From NCBI GenBank assembly GCA_934691625.1, contig CAKUTA010000001.1:372001-436000 (forward strand): a stretch of DNA of 64,000 nt, given 5' to 3'. Position numbers and translations under genes: made by a program. The stretch is from an uncultured Bacteroidales bacterium. Its GTDB lineage: Bacteria > Bacteroidota > Bacteroidia > Bacteroidales > UBA932. Under the pieces are notes generated by a model, which worked only from the letters and a program-made list of their open reading frames with translations, was not told the DNA's origin and searched no databases. Positions 26,147 through 34,550 of this stretch are shown here, piece by piece. The stretch's first letter is position 1. The number at the start of each line of letters is the position of its first letter.

Positions 26147-26225
26147 TACGATTATGGGTGTATTATGACGTGCCGGATGGCATTGGCGCGTCAGACCAGG
26201 GATAAAAAGAAAAACGTAAAGGAAA

Positions 26226-28787
26226 ATGGATAATATCGAGGAGAACAAGAACTCTGCTGAACCGCAGGAAGAGGGGACAGGAATGAAAGGCATCATCGAG
26301 GAGGTGAATATCGATGAGGAAATGAGGTCTGCCTACATTGACTACTCAATGTCGGTAATCGTTTCCCGTGCGCTTCCTGATGCCAGGGATGGACTGAAAC
26401 CTGTGCAGCGGCGTGTGCTGTTCGGAATGGAAGGGCTTGGACTGGACTATTCCGGCCAGACCAAGAAATCAGCAAGAATTGTCGGAGAGGTGCTTGGTAA
26501 GTTCCATCCGCATGGAGACTCCAGTGTCTATGACGCGATGGCAAGGCTTGCCCAGAACTGGAACCAGAGGTATCCGCTGGTGTTCGGTCAGGGAAACTTC
26601 GGTTCAATGGACGGAGACCCTGTCGCTGCCATGCGATATACCGAGGCGAAGCTGGAGAAGCTCGCCAACGATGTGCTTGGCGATATGGAGAAGGATACGG
26701 TCGATTTCCAGCTGAACTTCGATGACACTATCCCTGAGCCTACAGTCCTGCCTACCAAGGCGCCGCTTCTTCTTCTGAACGGCTCGGCAGGTATCGCCGT
26801 AGGTATGGCCACAAACATGGCCCCTCATAATCTGGGCGAGTGCTGTGATGCCATCTGCGCATATATTGATAATCCTGATATCGACACCGACGGGCTCATG
26901 CATTATATTAAGGGCCCGGATTTCCCTACAGGAGGCAGCATCCAGGGAATCCAGGGCATCAAGGATGCTTACGAGACCGGGCGCGGAAAGGTGGTCGTGC
27001 GTGCGAAGACAGAGATCGAGGTGGACAGCAACGGCCGCGAGACCATTGTCGTCACTGAAATCCCTTATATGGTGAACAAGAAGGAGATGCTCGAGAAGAT
27101 CGGACAGATGGTCGATGACAAGAAGATCGAGGGCATCACCTATATGAATGACGAGACTTCCCGCGAGGGCGTGAGGGTGATCTTCAGAGTGAAGCAGGGC
27201 TCGAACTCCAATGTCGTGCTGAACACCCTGTTCAAATATACTCCGCTCCAGTCAAGCTTCGCCATTAACAATGTCGCCCTTGTCAAGGGACGTCCTAGGA
27301 CATTGAGCCTCAAGGATATCATAAAGGTGTTCGTGGACTTCAGACATGAGGTTGTAGTCCGCAGGACCAAGTTCGACCTGGAGAAGGCGCAGAAGCGTGC
27401 CCATATCCTCGAAGGACTTATCAAGGCGATAGACGTCATTGACGAGATCATCCGTATCATCCGTGCATCCAAGACTGTGGACGAGGCGAAGAATACGCTC
27501 ATGTCCACATTCGGATTCTCCGACGCGCAGGCGACCGCTATCGTGGAGATGAGGCTCCGTCAGCTTACAGGACTTGAACGGGAAAAGCTCCAGGCTGAAT
27601 ACGATGACCTGGAGAAGTTCATTGCATGGTGCAACGATGTCCTGGCCAATCCTTCAATGCAGATGGATATCATCAAGAACGAGACAATGGAGCTGAAGGC
27701 GAAGTATGGCGACCCTAGGCGTTCGGAAATAGTGCCTACGGCAGACGAGTTCAATCCTGAAGACTTCTATGCTGACGATGACGAGGTCATCACCATATCT
27801 CATTTTGGCTATATCAAGAGGACTCCTCTCGTGGAATACAAGACCCAGAACAGGGGCGGTGTCGGGATGAAAGGCAGCGCCACAAGGGATGCCGACTTCA
27901 TCGAACATCTGTATGTGGCTAACATGCACAGCACGATGCTCTTCTTCACGGAGCAGGGCAAGTGCTTCTGGCTGAAGGTATATGAGGTGCCTGAAGGCTC
28001 ACGCTCATCCAAGGGCCGGGCGATCCAGAATGTGCTCAGCATCCCTGATGACAAGATCAAGGCCATCATCAATGTTCCGACATTGACTGATGAGGACTAC
28101 ATAAACAGCCGCTATATCATTCTTGCGACGAAGGAGGGCATCATCAAGAAGACATCCCTCGAGGCTTATTCAAGACCTCGTACCAAGGGTGTCAATGCAG
28201 TCAATGTCCGTGAGGGTGATGAACTTCTGGAGGCAATCCTTACAGACGGCAAGTCAGAGGTGCTTATCGCGAGCCGCAACGGACGCTGCGTAAGGTTTGA
28301 CGAGACTGATGCCAGACCTCTGGGCAGAACGGCTACCGGTGTGCGTGGCATCAATCTTGATGAGGATGACTATGTGATAGGCATGGTATGCTATGAACCG
28401 GATGCGGAAGATGCTGCATCACATACACTTCTGGTGATCGGTGACAAGGGGCTTGGCAAGCGCACGGACTTTGACGAGTACCGTAAGACCAGCCGAGGCA
28501 GCAAGGGTGTCCGCACTATGAATATCACGGACAAGACCGGCAAGCTTGTGGCCATGAAGAATGTCACAGAGGATAATGACCTGCTCATCATTACACAGAG
28601 CGGCCTTATCATCAGAATGTCAGTGGCGGACATAAAGCAGGCTGGACGAAACACCCAGGGCGTGAAACTAATAAATATAAGGGACAATGATTCCATAGCT
28701 TCTGTTTCTGTGGTCGCTAAGGGCGATGATGAGGAGCAGCCTGCGGAAGGTGGGGCTCCGGCGGAATCAGGAACCCCTGAAGCATAA
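26226..28787 (+). CDS. gyrA: DNA gyrase subunit A
   Basis: Breakage-reunion subunit of gyrase, 853 residues; with GyrB it introduces negative supercoils. The winged-helix part carries the catalytic Tyr in [13 protein letters not shown] (about residue 140). The quinolone-resistance region reads [19 protein letters not shown], with Ser and Asp at the positions equal to E. coli 83 and 87, the sensitive state. The C-terminal DNA-wrapping propeller begins near residue 525; its GyrA-box equivalent is [13 protein letters not shown]. The tail is low-complexity ([18 protein letters not shown]). ParC is the main alternative, but length and the box region fit GyrA. Confidence 0.96.
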   Translation: MDNIEENKNSAEPQEEGTGMKGIIEEVNIDEEMRSAYIDYSMSVIVSRALPDARDGLKPVQRRVLFGMEGLGLDYSGQTKKSARIVGEVLGKFHPHGDSSVYDAMARLAQNWNQRYPLVFGQGNFGSMDGDPVAAMRYTEAKLEKLANDVLGDMEKDTVDFQLNFDDTIPEPTVLPTKAPLLLLNGSAGIAVGMATNMAPHNLGECCDAICAYIDNPDIDTDGLMHYIKGPDFPTGGSIQGIQGIKDAYETGRGKVVVRAKTEIEVDSNGRETIVVTEIPYMVNKKEMLEKIGQMVDDKKIEGITYMNDETSREGVRVIFRVKQGSNSNVVLNTLFKYTPLQSSFAINNVALVKGRPRTLSLKDIIKVFVDFRHEVVVRRTKFDLEKAQKRAHILEGLIKAIDVIDEIIRIIRASKTVDEAKNTLMSTFGFSDAQATAIVEMRLRQLTGLEREKLQAEYDDLEKFIAWCNDVLANPSMQMDIIKNETMELKAKYGDPRRSEIVPTADEFNPEDFYADDDEVITISHFGYIKRTPLVEYKTQNRGGVGMKGSATRDADFIEHLYVANMHSTMLFFTEQGKCFWLKVYEVPEGSRSSKGRAIQNVLSIPDDKIKAIINVPTLTDEDYINSRYIILATKEGIIKKTSLEAYSRPRTKGVNAVNVREGDELLEAILTDGKSEVLIASRNGRCVRFDETDARPLGRTATGVRGINLDEDDYVIGMVCYEPDAEDAASHTLLVIGDKGLGKRTDFDEYRKTSRGSKGVRTMNITDKTGKLVAMKNVTEDNDLLIITQSGLIIRMSVADIKQAGRNTQGVKLINIRDNDSIASVSVVAKGDDEEQPAEGGAPAESGTPEA

Positions 28788-28818
28788 CTGATTGTAAAAC
28801 ATTGAAACTATTTTGAAT

Positions 28819-30126
28819 ATGAAAAAGATTCTTCTCGCATTGGCGGTTCTCACCTCTGTACAGGTGGCTAATGCACAGGTAAAATCGGCTGCAGATGTAA
28901 AGAAAGCTGTTGAGGCTGCTGAAGCTGCTGCCAGCAATGAAAAGAAGGCGATAAAGCCGGCTACATGGATCAAGCTTGGCCAGGAGTATGTGAAGGCTTA
29001 CGAGGCTCCTACAGGAAACATCATTCCTGGTGCCAACAAGACTGAGCTTGTGCTCATGATGGGTTCTGACAAGGCTAAATCCACAGAGATGGTCACCATC
29101 GGAGGTGAGCAGTATGAAAAGGATGTATATGCGGACAAGAACCTCTACTTCAACGGCAATGGACAGCTTGCGATCATCGAGGTCACCAAGCCGATATATA
29201 CGGATGCCCTTGAGAAGGCCACAGCTGCTTATCAGCAGGCATATAAGATCGATGAGAAGCAGACCAAGGTGAAGGATATCGCTGATGCATTCAACGCTAT
29301 TGGCGATAAATACACTTCAGAGGCATATAACAAATATACCTTCGGTGATATTGCCGCAGCCAGCAAGCTTTTCGAAAAGGCTGCGGATGTAAAGGCACTT
29401 GCCCCGCTTTCCAAGATAGACACCAGCGCCATCTACAATGCTGGCTTTACTGCATGGGCAAGCAAGGACAATGCAAGGGCAAAGGATCTCTTCGAGAAAT
29501 GCTATAATCTCGGATATTACTATGAAGGCGGTGAAGTTTTTGCTAAGCTTGCTGACGTAGATACCCTTAACACGAGAAAATATCTTGAGGAAGGCTTCGA
29601 GAAATTCCCGCAGAGCCAGAGCATCCTTATCGGTCTTATCAACTACTACCTGAAGAGCGGCGAGAGCACAGACAGGCTTTTCGAGCTGCTTGACAAGGCT
29701 AAGGAGAACGAGCCGAACAATGCCTCTCTCTACTATGTCGAGGGAAATATCCGTGCACAGCTCGGCGACACAGACAAGGCTGTCGTGGCATACGAGAAAT
29801 GCGCAGAGATCAATCCTGAGTATGAGTATGGCTATATCGGAGAGGGCACAATGTTCTACAACAAGGCAATCGAGGTTCAGACCAAGGCTCAGGAAGAGCT
29901 TGACGACACCAAGTATATGGCTCTAGTGAAAGAGTTCGAGGCAGATCTTAAGGCCTGCATTGCTCCTTTCGAAAAGGCATTTGAGGTGACAAAGGCTGAA
30001 AATGTCAAGGTGGGTGTCGCAGAGTATCTTAAGAATGCATATTATCGTTTCCGTGATGAGTCTCCGGAGAATATGGCAGCTTATGAGAAATATTCCAAGA
30101 TTACAGCAGCCGGCAAGGTTGAGTAA
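28819..30126 (+). CDS. Exported tetratricopeptide-repeat protein
   Basis: 435-residue secreted protein with signal peptide (MKKILLALAVLTSVQVANAQ). The start is the ATG at 28819; a TTG two codons earlier is unlikely. It has TPR-like helical pairs: AFNAIGDKYTSEAYNKYTFGD, ALAPLSKIDTSAIYNAGFTAW, ARAKDLFEKCYNLGYY, LYYVEGNIRAQLGDTDKAVV followed by AYEKCAEINPEYEYGYIGEG, the clearest TPR. It is alanine- and lysine-rich. Related proteins in Bacteroidota are periplasmic or surface proteins of unknown role. It follows gyrA by about 30 bp without a visible terminator and ends in a strong one, so it may share the gyrA transcript. Confidence 0.83.
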   Translation: MKKILLALAVLTSVQVANAQVKSAADVKKAVEAAEAAASNEKKAIKPATWIKLGQEYVKAYEAPTGNIIPGANKTELVLMMGSDKAKSTEMVTIGGEQYEKDVYADKNLYFNGNGQLAIIEVTKPIYTDALEKATAAYQQAYKIDEKQTKVKDIADAFNAIGDKYTSEAYNKYTFGDIAAASKLFEKAADVKALAPLSKIDTSAIYNAGFTAWASKDNARAKDLFEKCYNLGYYYEGGEVFAKLADVDTLNTRKYLEEGFEKFPQSQSILIGLINYYLKSGESTDRLFELLDKAKENEPNNASLYYVEGNIRAQLGDTDKAVVAYEKCAEINPEYEYGYIGEGTMFYNKAIEVQTKAQEELDDTKYMALVKEFEADLKACIAPFEKAFEVTKAENVKVGVAEYLKNAYYRFRDESPENMAAYEKYSKITAAGKVE

Positions 30127-30154
30127 TAAGTGGATTATATAGAAGTTTCAGTTG

Positions 30155-30187
30155 GGCTGACCGGAATTTTTTCCGGCCAGCCTTTTT
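30155..30187 (+). terminator. Rho-independent terminator behind the TPR gene
   Basis: GGCTGACCGGA (30155-30165) pairs with TCCGGCCAGCC (30172-30182) with one mismatch; followed by TTTTT. Confidence 0.85.
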
Positions 30188-30530
30188 ATGTGCAGCTCCC
30201 TGCCTCCTGGCTAGGTGGGCATTTCTGATTCTGTTCTGCAATCCCTAATGGCTTGTGCAAAGACAGGCGCATCCTTTCGCAGTTCCGTTCTGCACTCCTT
30301 CCCTGTCGGGACGGTGCCACGGTGCGACTTCTAAACATTTGATAATCAATAGTGTTTCTGCTACAGGTGTGGATTTCGAGCTGAAAAATGCCTCCAAATC
30401 CACACTGTATATTTATAACTTGCTGAATACCAGTGCAATGATGCTTTACGCCGTGGCATCGTCCCGCCGCAATCATCAGGCGTTGCCGCCAGAAGCTGCT
30501 GCCCCCATCACACGATGTCAGATATCCCCA
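30188..30530. other. Non-coding stretch with a 10-bp hairpin
   Basis: No gene with support is seen in these 340 bp. The one distinct structure is a perfect inverted repeat GTGTGGATTT / AAATCCACAC (30367-30376, 30396-30405, 19-nt loop). A 109-codon frame runs through it but reads across the hairpin and into the next repeat, has no family features, and is not accepted as a gene. Confidence 0.5.
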
Positions 30531-30603
30531 GAATCTGTTTTGGAATTATTATCTGAAGGTTACTTACCTCAAACAACTTTTTAATCATTTCAAAACAGAT
30601 TCT
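30531..30603 (+). repeat. Family A minimal copy, A3, with matching terminal inverted repeats
   Basis: 73 bp made of almost only the two ends: GAATCTGTTTTGGAATTATT at the left and the reverse complement GAATCTGTTTTGAAATGATT at the right, 21 bp with two mismatches. The inner part (CTGAAGG...ACCTCAAACAAC) joins the left and right parts of the longer copies. It ends 21 bp before the phoH -33 box. Confidence 0.8.
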
Positions 30604-30624
30604 CATAGTCTATTAGGAAATCTT

Positions 30625-30655
30625 TTTGCGTAACAGGATAATAGGTGTAAATTTG
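30625..30655 (+). promoter_or_regulatory. Promoter of phoH
   Basis: TTTG (30625-30628), exactly 19 bp, TAAATTTG (30648-30655): perfect consensus, 28 bp before the ATG. Confidence 0.75.
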
Positions 30656-30683
30656 TGCCCGAAAATTTACTGGCATTATACGG

Positions 30684-31673
30684 ATGAAGAAGGTCATTAC
30701 ATTGGAGGCGATGGACCCCATAGAGATATACGGGGCAGGAAACAGGATTCTGGAGGAATTCTGCACATATTTTCCAGGGCTCAAGGTCGTTGCACGCGGA
30801 AATCAGATAAAGCTGGACGGCTCCGAAAGCCAGATTGAGCAGTTCTCGACCAAGCTGGAGGAACTTATCGAGAGACGCCGCCATAAGATGAACCTTACCA
30901 AGTTCGATGTCGAGGATATCTTCGATGGAGAGACTTCTCCGGACAGCTTCACACTTAACGGTGACGCGGTCATAGTTCACAGCACAGACGGAAAGCCGAT
31001 ACGTGCACGTAACAAGACACAGCAGGAGATGGTCAAGGCTTATTTCGGCAGCGACCTTATCTTTGCCGTGGGGCCGGCCGGAACGGGCAAGACATATATC
31101 GCCATTGCATTGGCTGTAAGGGCGTTGAAAAACAGGGAGATAAAGCGGATTATCCTTACCAGGCCCGCTGTCGAGGCAGGGGAGCGTCTTGGCTTCCTGC
31201 CTGGCGACCTTAAGGACAAGCTGGATCCGTATCTCCAGCCTCTTTATGATGCTCTCGGCGATATGATACCGACGAAGAAGCTTCAGGAGTTCATTGCCGA
31301 AGGCACCATCCAGATAGCACCTCTTGCCTATATGCGTGGACGTACCCTTGACAGGGCGTGCGTTATCCTGGACGAGGCGCAGAACACGAATCTCGGGCAG
31401 CTGAAAATGTTTCTTACGCGTATGGGGCCGGATGCGAAATTCATTGTCACTGGAGATGCCAGCCAGGTGGACCTGCCGCGCAAGGAGGACTCTGGCCTGA
31501 TCCGTGGCATTGAGCTGCTGAAGAATATCAAGGGAGTCTCCACCATATTCTTCACGAATGAAGACATTGTCCGTCATCCTCTGGTCTCCAAGATAGTCAA
31601 GGCTTTCGATAAGGCCGACGCCGCCCAGCCTGCTTCCAATAAGCCCGGGAGCGAAGATGATGCTGCCTCTTAG
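30684..31673 (+). CDS. PhoH-family ATPase (YbeZ-like)
   Basis: 329-residue P-loop protein; PhoH/YbeZ proteins are linked to RNA metabolism and ribosome maturation, often next to YbeY. N-terminal about 90 residues form a KH-like segment (NQIKLDGSESQIEQFSTKLEEL). The ATPase part has QQEMVKAYFGSDLIFAVGPAG, Walker A GPAGTGKTYIAIALAV, RPAVEAGERLGFLPGDLKDK, the LAYMRGRTL block, Walker B VILDEAQNT and IVTGDASQVDLPR. These blocks are diagnostic for the family. No ybeY lies beside it here. The gene is alone between two repeats. Confidence 0.93.
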   Translation: MKKVITLEAMDPIEIYGAGNRILEEFCTYFPGLKVVARGNQIKLDGSESQIEQFSTKLEELIERRRHKMNLTKFDVEDIFDGETSPDSFTLNGDAVIVHSTDGKPIRARNKTQQEMVKAYFGSDLIFAVGPAGTGKTYIAIALAVRALKNREIKRIILTRPAVEAGERLGFLPGDLKDKLDPYLQPLYDALGDMIPTKKLQEFIAEGTIQIAPLAYMRGRTLDRACVILDEAQNTNLGQLKMFLTRMGPDAKFIVTGDASQVDLPRKEDSGLIRGIELLKNIKGVSTIFFTNEDIVRHPLVSKIVKAFDKADAAQPASNKPGSEDDAAS

Positions 31674-31733
31674 CTGAATTTAAGTGCACCTGTTGCAGGC
31701 GACTCCTCTTCAACTACCACATAGCTGGGAGAT

Positions 31734-31830
31734 GTGGAGCGTAAATAATTGATTTATAATTATATGCGTGATTTTAGAGTTAATGAAATGCTGACTCTGA
31801 ATTCACTTAACTGTTTAATACTTAGGATAA
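31734..31830 (+). repeat. Family B hairpin repeat, copy B4 (downstream flank of the RAYT locus)
   Basis: Starts GTGGAGCGTAAATAATTGAT; the central hairpin is TTTAGAGT / ACTCTGAA around a loop that contains GAAATGCTG. The same loop and arms occur at 33252-33356 in the same orientation, so the two copies bracket the broken WG gene and the transposase. Confidence 0.75.
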
Positions 31831-31842
31831 TATGCTTCACGG

Positions 31843-32194
31843 CTATTCCGTTTCTTCGGGACTTGTGACATTCCCATCCTTGTCAGCCCTTAACCATATT
31901 CCGTCTTTGTTTATCCTGGCAACTTCGTCTTTGAAAAACTCACCATCGTCATACCATTCTTTACCAATCACCAATCACGCGTCCGCCTTTTGCTATGATA
32001 TTTTCTTTGCCGTCTTTACTTACTATGGCATAATTCCCTTGATAAGAGAATCTGTCATACCATTCAGGACTATAATATTTTCCAATAGCATTAATGCAGT
32101 TTTCCTTATCTCCGTTTTTTACGGTTGTATAACCGTCATCAAATGTCGCACCTATATAATCGTACCATATCTGAAAACGCGGTTGCTCATTTAA
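31843..32194 (-). pseudogene. WG-repeat protein fragment, 5'-truncated and frameshifted
   Basis: Read from 32194 downwards the frame gives FQIWYDYIGATFDDGYTTVK, then CINAIGKYYSPEWYDRFSYQ and GNYAIVSKDGKENIIAKGGR, i.e. WG/KWG-type repeats (YxxIxxFxDGxAxVxxxGK pattern). The frame stops at VIGDW. If one copy of a perfect 7-bp tandem duplication (CCAATCA twice at 31965-31978 on the plus strand) is removed, it continues as KEWYDDGEFFKDEVARINKD and GIWLRADKDGNVTSPEETE to a TAG at 31843. There is no start codon in a sensible place, since the transposase gene begins exactly where the fragment is cut. WG-repeat proteins are usually several hundred residues, so most of the gene is gone. Confidence 0.72.
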
Positions 32195-33142
32195 TCAAAA
32201 GTTTTTATCGTTTTCGGGCTTTATCGCAGTAGAGTGCTTCGTGAGGTGGAGAAATTTCAGCACTTGTCTCCGTGGAGCATTTGTCTTTTCATAGATTTTG
32301 CTGCTGATCTTACGTATATCATCAGAATTGAGATTCTCAATTGTTCTGCAGCAGACCTTGTAACCAAGCTGCTTCATTATCATGAACATTCTTCTGTACA
32401 TTGAATAGTCCTCGTAATCCTCAGGCAAGTCATATTCTGCGCTTTGCGTGGACTCTATGACGGATATAACTCCGTTCCAGTCCTTGAAATATGCTTCCAT
32501 GGAGTTGTATCTCAGGAAATTATAGCAGGAAACAATGTAATCGGTGATACTGTTCCGCTCTTTTTCGGACAGCTTGTTGAACACAGCATCAAGCAACCTG
32601 TAGTTCATAGGCAATTTTTCAGATACCCGATGCCGGATAATATCTACGGCCTTTCTGCAGTTCAGGCTGCAGGAACTTTTCCGTATAGTGTCTGAATATG
32701 GAAAGGCATTATTCTTATAAGCCAGCAGATTCCATCTATAGGCCAGTACCGATTTACACAATGCTCCTGCGACGGGGTTATTGCAGACATAGATGATGCA
32801 GCTTCTTGCTTTTTTCAGTGTGTCTTTGACAGCCCATCCTGATGGGGGCATGAACATGCGGCCGCTCCTCTCGTACTCTGCATTGTATATCCTTGTAAAC
32901 TGCCTCTCGAATTCAGACAGGGTCTTGATGTCATTCTTTCCATTCTTGACCTTTATCATGAGGTGGAAATGATTGAACATGAGACAAAAGGAGATAACTT
33001 CCATCTGTTTTTCCCTTACAATGCAACTGAACATAGTGTAGAATACCAGCATGTCCTCAATCCGGTAAAAGATTCCTTGCCCGTCAATGGCTTTGGAATA
33101 GAAATGGAGCGGCACGTAAGCCGGATATATAGTTTTTGCCAT
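32195..33142 (-). CDS. Y1/RAYT-type (REP-associated tyrosine) transposase
   Basis: Complete 315-residue single-strand transposase/nuclease of the Y1 (IS200-like) superfamily. The HUH motif is in SFCLMFNHFHLMIKV (about residue 58), and the catalytic Tyr lies in the CIIYVCNNPVAGAL block (RAYT proteins have Y-x-x-x-N-P-V there) or in RIYNAEYERSG. A C-terminal extension of about 130 residues follows with basic segments (KIYEKTNAPRRQVLKFLHL), unlike the compact TnpA of IS200. No tnpB and no IS-type ends are seen; instead, matching hairpin repeats flank the locus. These enzymes are thought to spread REP-type repeats. It may be active; no broken motif is seen. Confidence 0.9.
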   Translation of the reverse strand: MAKTIYPAYVPLHFYSKAIDGQGIFYRIEDMLVFYTMFSCIVREKQMEVISFCLMFNHFHLMIKVKNGKNDIKTLSEFERQFTRIYNAEYERSGRMFMPPSGWAVKDTLKKARSCIIYVCNNPVAGALCKSVLAYRWNLLAYKNNAFPYSDTIRKSSCSLNCRKAVDIIRHRVSEKLPMNYRLLDAVFNKLSEKERNSITDYIVSCYNFLRYNSMEAYFKDWNGVISVIESTQSAEYDLPEDYEDYSMYRRMFMIMKQLGYKVCCRTIENLNSDDIRKISSKIYEKTNAPRRQVLKFLHLTKHSTAIKPENDKNF

Positions 33143-33213
33143 AGGGTACCCAATAAGGTTTGTCCAAAATTATGAAACTGTCTTGAAACACACAAATAAA
33201 TATTGAGGTTCAT

Positions 33214-33224
33214 CCCCCCCCCCC
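33214..33224. repeat. Homopolymeric C11 tract
   Basis: Eleven consecutive C 72 bp upstream of the RAYT start codon. Such tracts change length by slippage; here it is intergenic and could change promoter spacing of the transposase gene. Confidence 0.8.
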
Positions 33225-33251
33225 ACCACACACAGCTGCTGCTGAAGTTTA

Positions 33252-33356
33252 TGAAGCGTAAATGGTTGAGCTATAGGTGAATATCTGTTTTTAGAGTTGG
33301 CGAAATGCTGACTCTGAGATTGCGTATAATGCTGATGCTTAGTACTATACGTATCA
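33252..33356 (+). repeat. Family B hairpin repeat, copy B5 (upstream flank of the RAYT locus)
   Basis: Starts TGAAGCGTAAATGGTTGAG and holds TTTTTAGAGTTGGCGAAATG then CTGACTCTGAG, almost the same hairpin as at 31734-31830. Confidence 0.75.
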
Positions 33357-33420
33357 CGATGCTTGGGCGGGATTTGCATGAGGCTGGAGCATTTAAGGAG
33401 ATGCCGCTAATGTGGCGGTG

Positions 33421-34539
33421 TCAGTCCTGTACTCCTGTGACGGACTTTACGTGACGGTATGTGGAAATCATCTTGTCATAGTCATAAGGAGCCTGCCAGA
33501 TCTCACGGTGCCCGATGAAGTCCTTTACTGCTATCGTGGCGTAGCTGTCCGTGAATCTGCCTGGCAGTGAACACCATAGGAACGTCACTTCTGGTGGGAG
33601 CATTGACATTGTACCATCAGAGGATCTGGAAAACTTCAGCTCCACGGCCAGCTCCAGCTGAGTGTTCGCCGCGCTCATGTTGGACACGGCATTGCCTAGT
33701 GAGTAGAATACAGGTACACCGCCGATGCGGCATGAATCCTGCACCACGTGTGGATGTGCCCCTACCACAGCATTGACCCCCTTTCCAGCAAGCCACCTGG
33801 CAAGCTTCTCCTGGTGTGGCGAATGACGCAGCTCATACTCGATGCCCCAGTGCGGCAGTGCGACTATAAAATCAGGGCGCCTTTCCCAGACCCTTGACAA
33901 TGCGTCTGCAATGTCTGAAGTATCAGCCAGATTTATTTTAGGCCATATCCCCCTGCGTGGCGGATTGTTGGTGCCGTATGTGAAATTCAGAAGAGCGATG
34001 CGGATGCCTCTTACATTGATGATCAGCGGATATCTGAAGGCATTGTCCTGACTGTCAGCGCTGATGCCGGTGTATCTTATGGAACCTGATGCCTCCAGGC
34101 TGTCATAGACATGGACAGTACGGCTCAGACCGCTGTATCCCTTGTCCAGGATATGATTGTTCGCTGACAGAAAGACATCAGCCCCGCACCCGGCGACATA
34201 TACGGCATAACTGTCAGGAGCTGAAAATGCAGGATAGCCTGTATATGGCTTTCCTCCGAGTGAGAACTCCATATTCACGGCAGTGATGTCCGCCGCTCTC
34301 ATCCGGCTGCTGACATGCTCCAGGAAAGTCCCGTAGGGATAATCCATCTGCCGGGCGTGCAGCATCACATCTCCGAGAATGAATAGGGAAACCGTATCAG
34401 CAGGCCCGTAGAGAGCCCTTGCAGGCGCAATGCGCTCATCGGCACAATGCCTGAAGTCTGGAGCACGCAGAGGAAATGCAGCCGAAGCAGCAGCGGCTCC
34501 GGCCAGAAATATTTTCAATGCGCTCCTCAGCAATGCCAT
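33421..34539 (-). CDS. CapA-family putative polysaccharide/PGA-type metallophosphatase
   Basis: 372-residue exported protein of the CapA (PGA_cap) family, metallophosphatase-like fold. It has an N-terminal hydrophobic segment (ALKIFLAGAAAASAAFPLRA). Conserved blocks are SLFILGDVMLHARQM (metal-binding Asp), ITAVNMEFSLGGKP (N-x-E), VFLSANNHILDKGYSG (the N-N-H/D block), FIVALPHWGIEYE and VVGAHPHVVQDSC (the G-A-H-P-H block), then PVFYSLGNAVSN. The family takes part in poly-gamma-glutamate or other polymer export; no cap genes lie nearby, so the true role is open. It is co-transcribed with the DUF389 gene, 11 bp apart. Confidence 0.87.
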   Translation of the reverse strand: MALLRSALKIFLAGAAAASAAFPLRAPDFRHCADERIAPARALYGPADTVSLFILGDVMLHARQMDYPYGTFLEHVSSRMRAADITAVNMEFSLGGKPYTGYPAFSAPDSYAVYVAGCGADVFLSANNHILDKGYSGLSRTVHVYDSLEASGSIRYTGISADSQDNAFRYPLIINVRGIRIALLNFTYGTNNPPRRGIWPKINLADTSDIADALSRVWERRPDFIVALPHWGIEYELRHSPHQEKLARWLAGKGVNAVVGAHPHVVQDSCRIGGVPVFYSLGNAVSNMSAANTQLELAVELKFSRSSDGTMSMLPPEVTFLWCSLPGRFTDSYATIAVKDFIGHREIWQAPYDYDKMISTYRHVKSVTGVQD

Positions 34540-34550
34540 TGTTCAAAAAC

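Noticed and set aside
31832..32194. 120-codon plus-strand frame opposite the WG-repeat fragment
   Set aside because: It is the antisense of the pseudogene, whose minus-strand translation clearly shows WG repeats.
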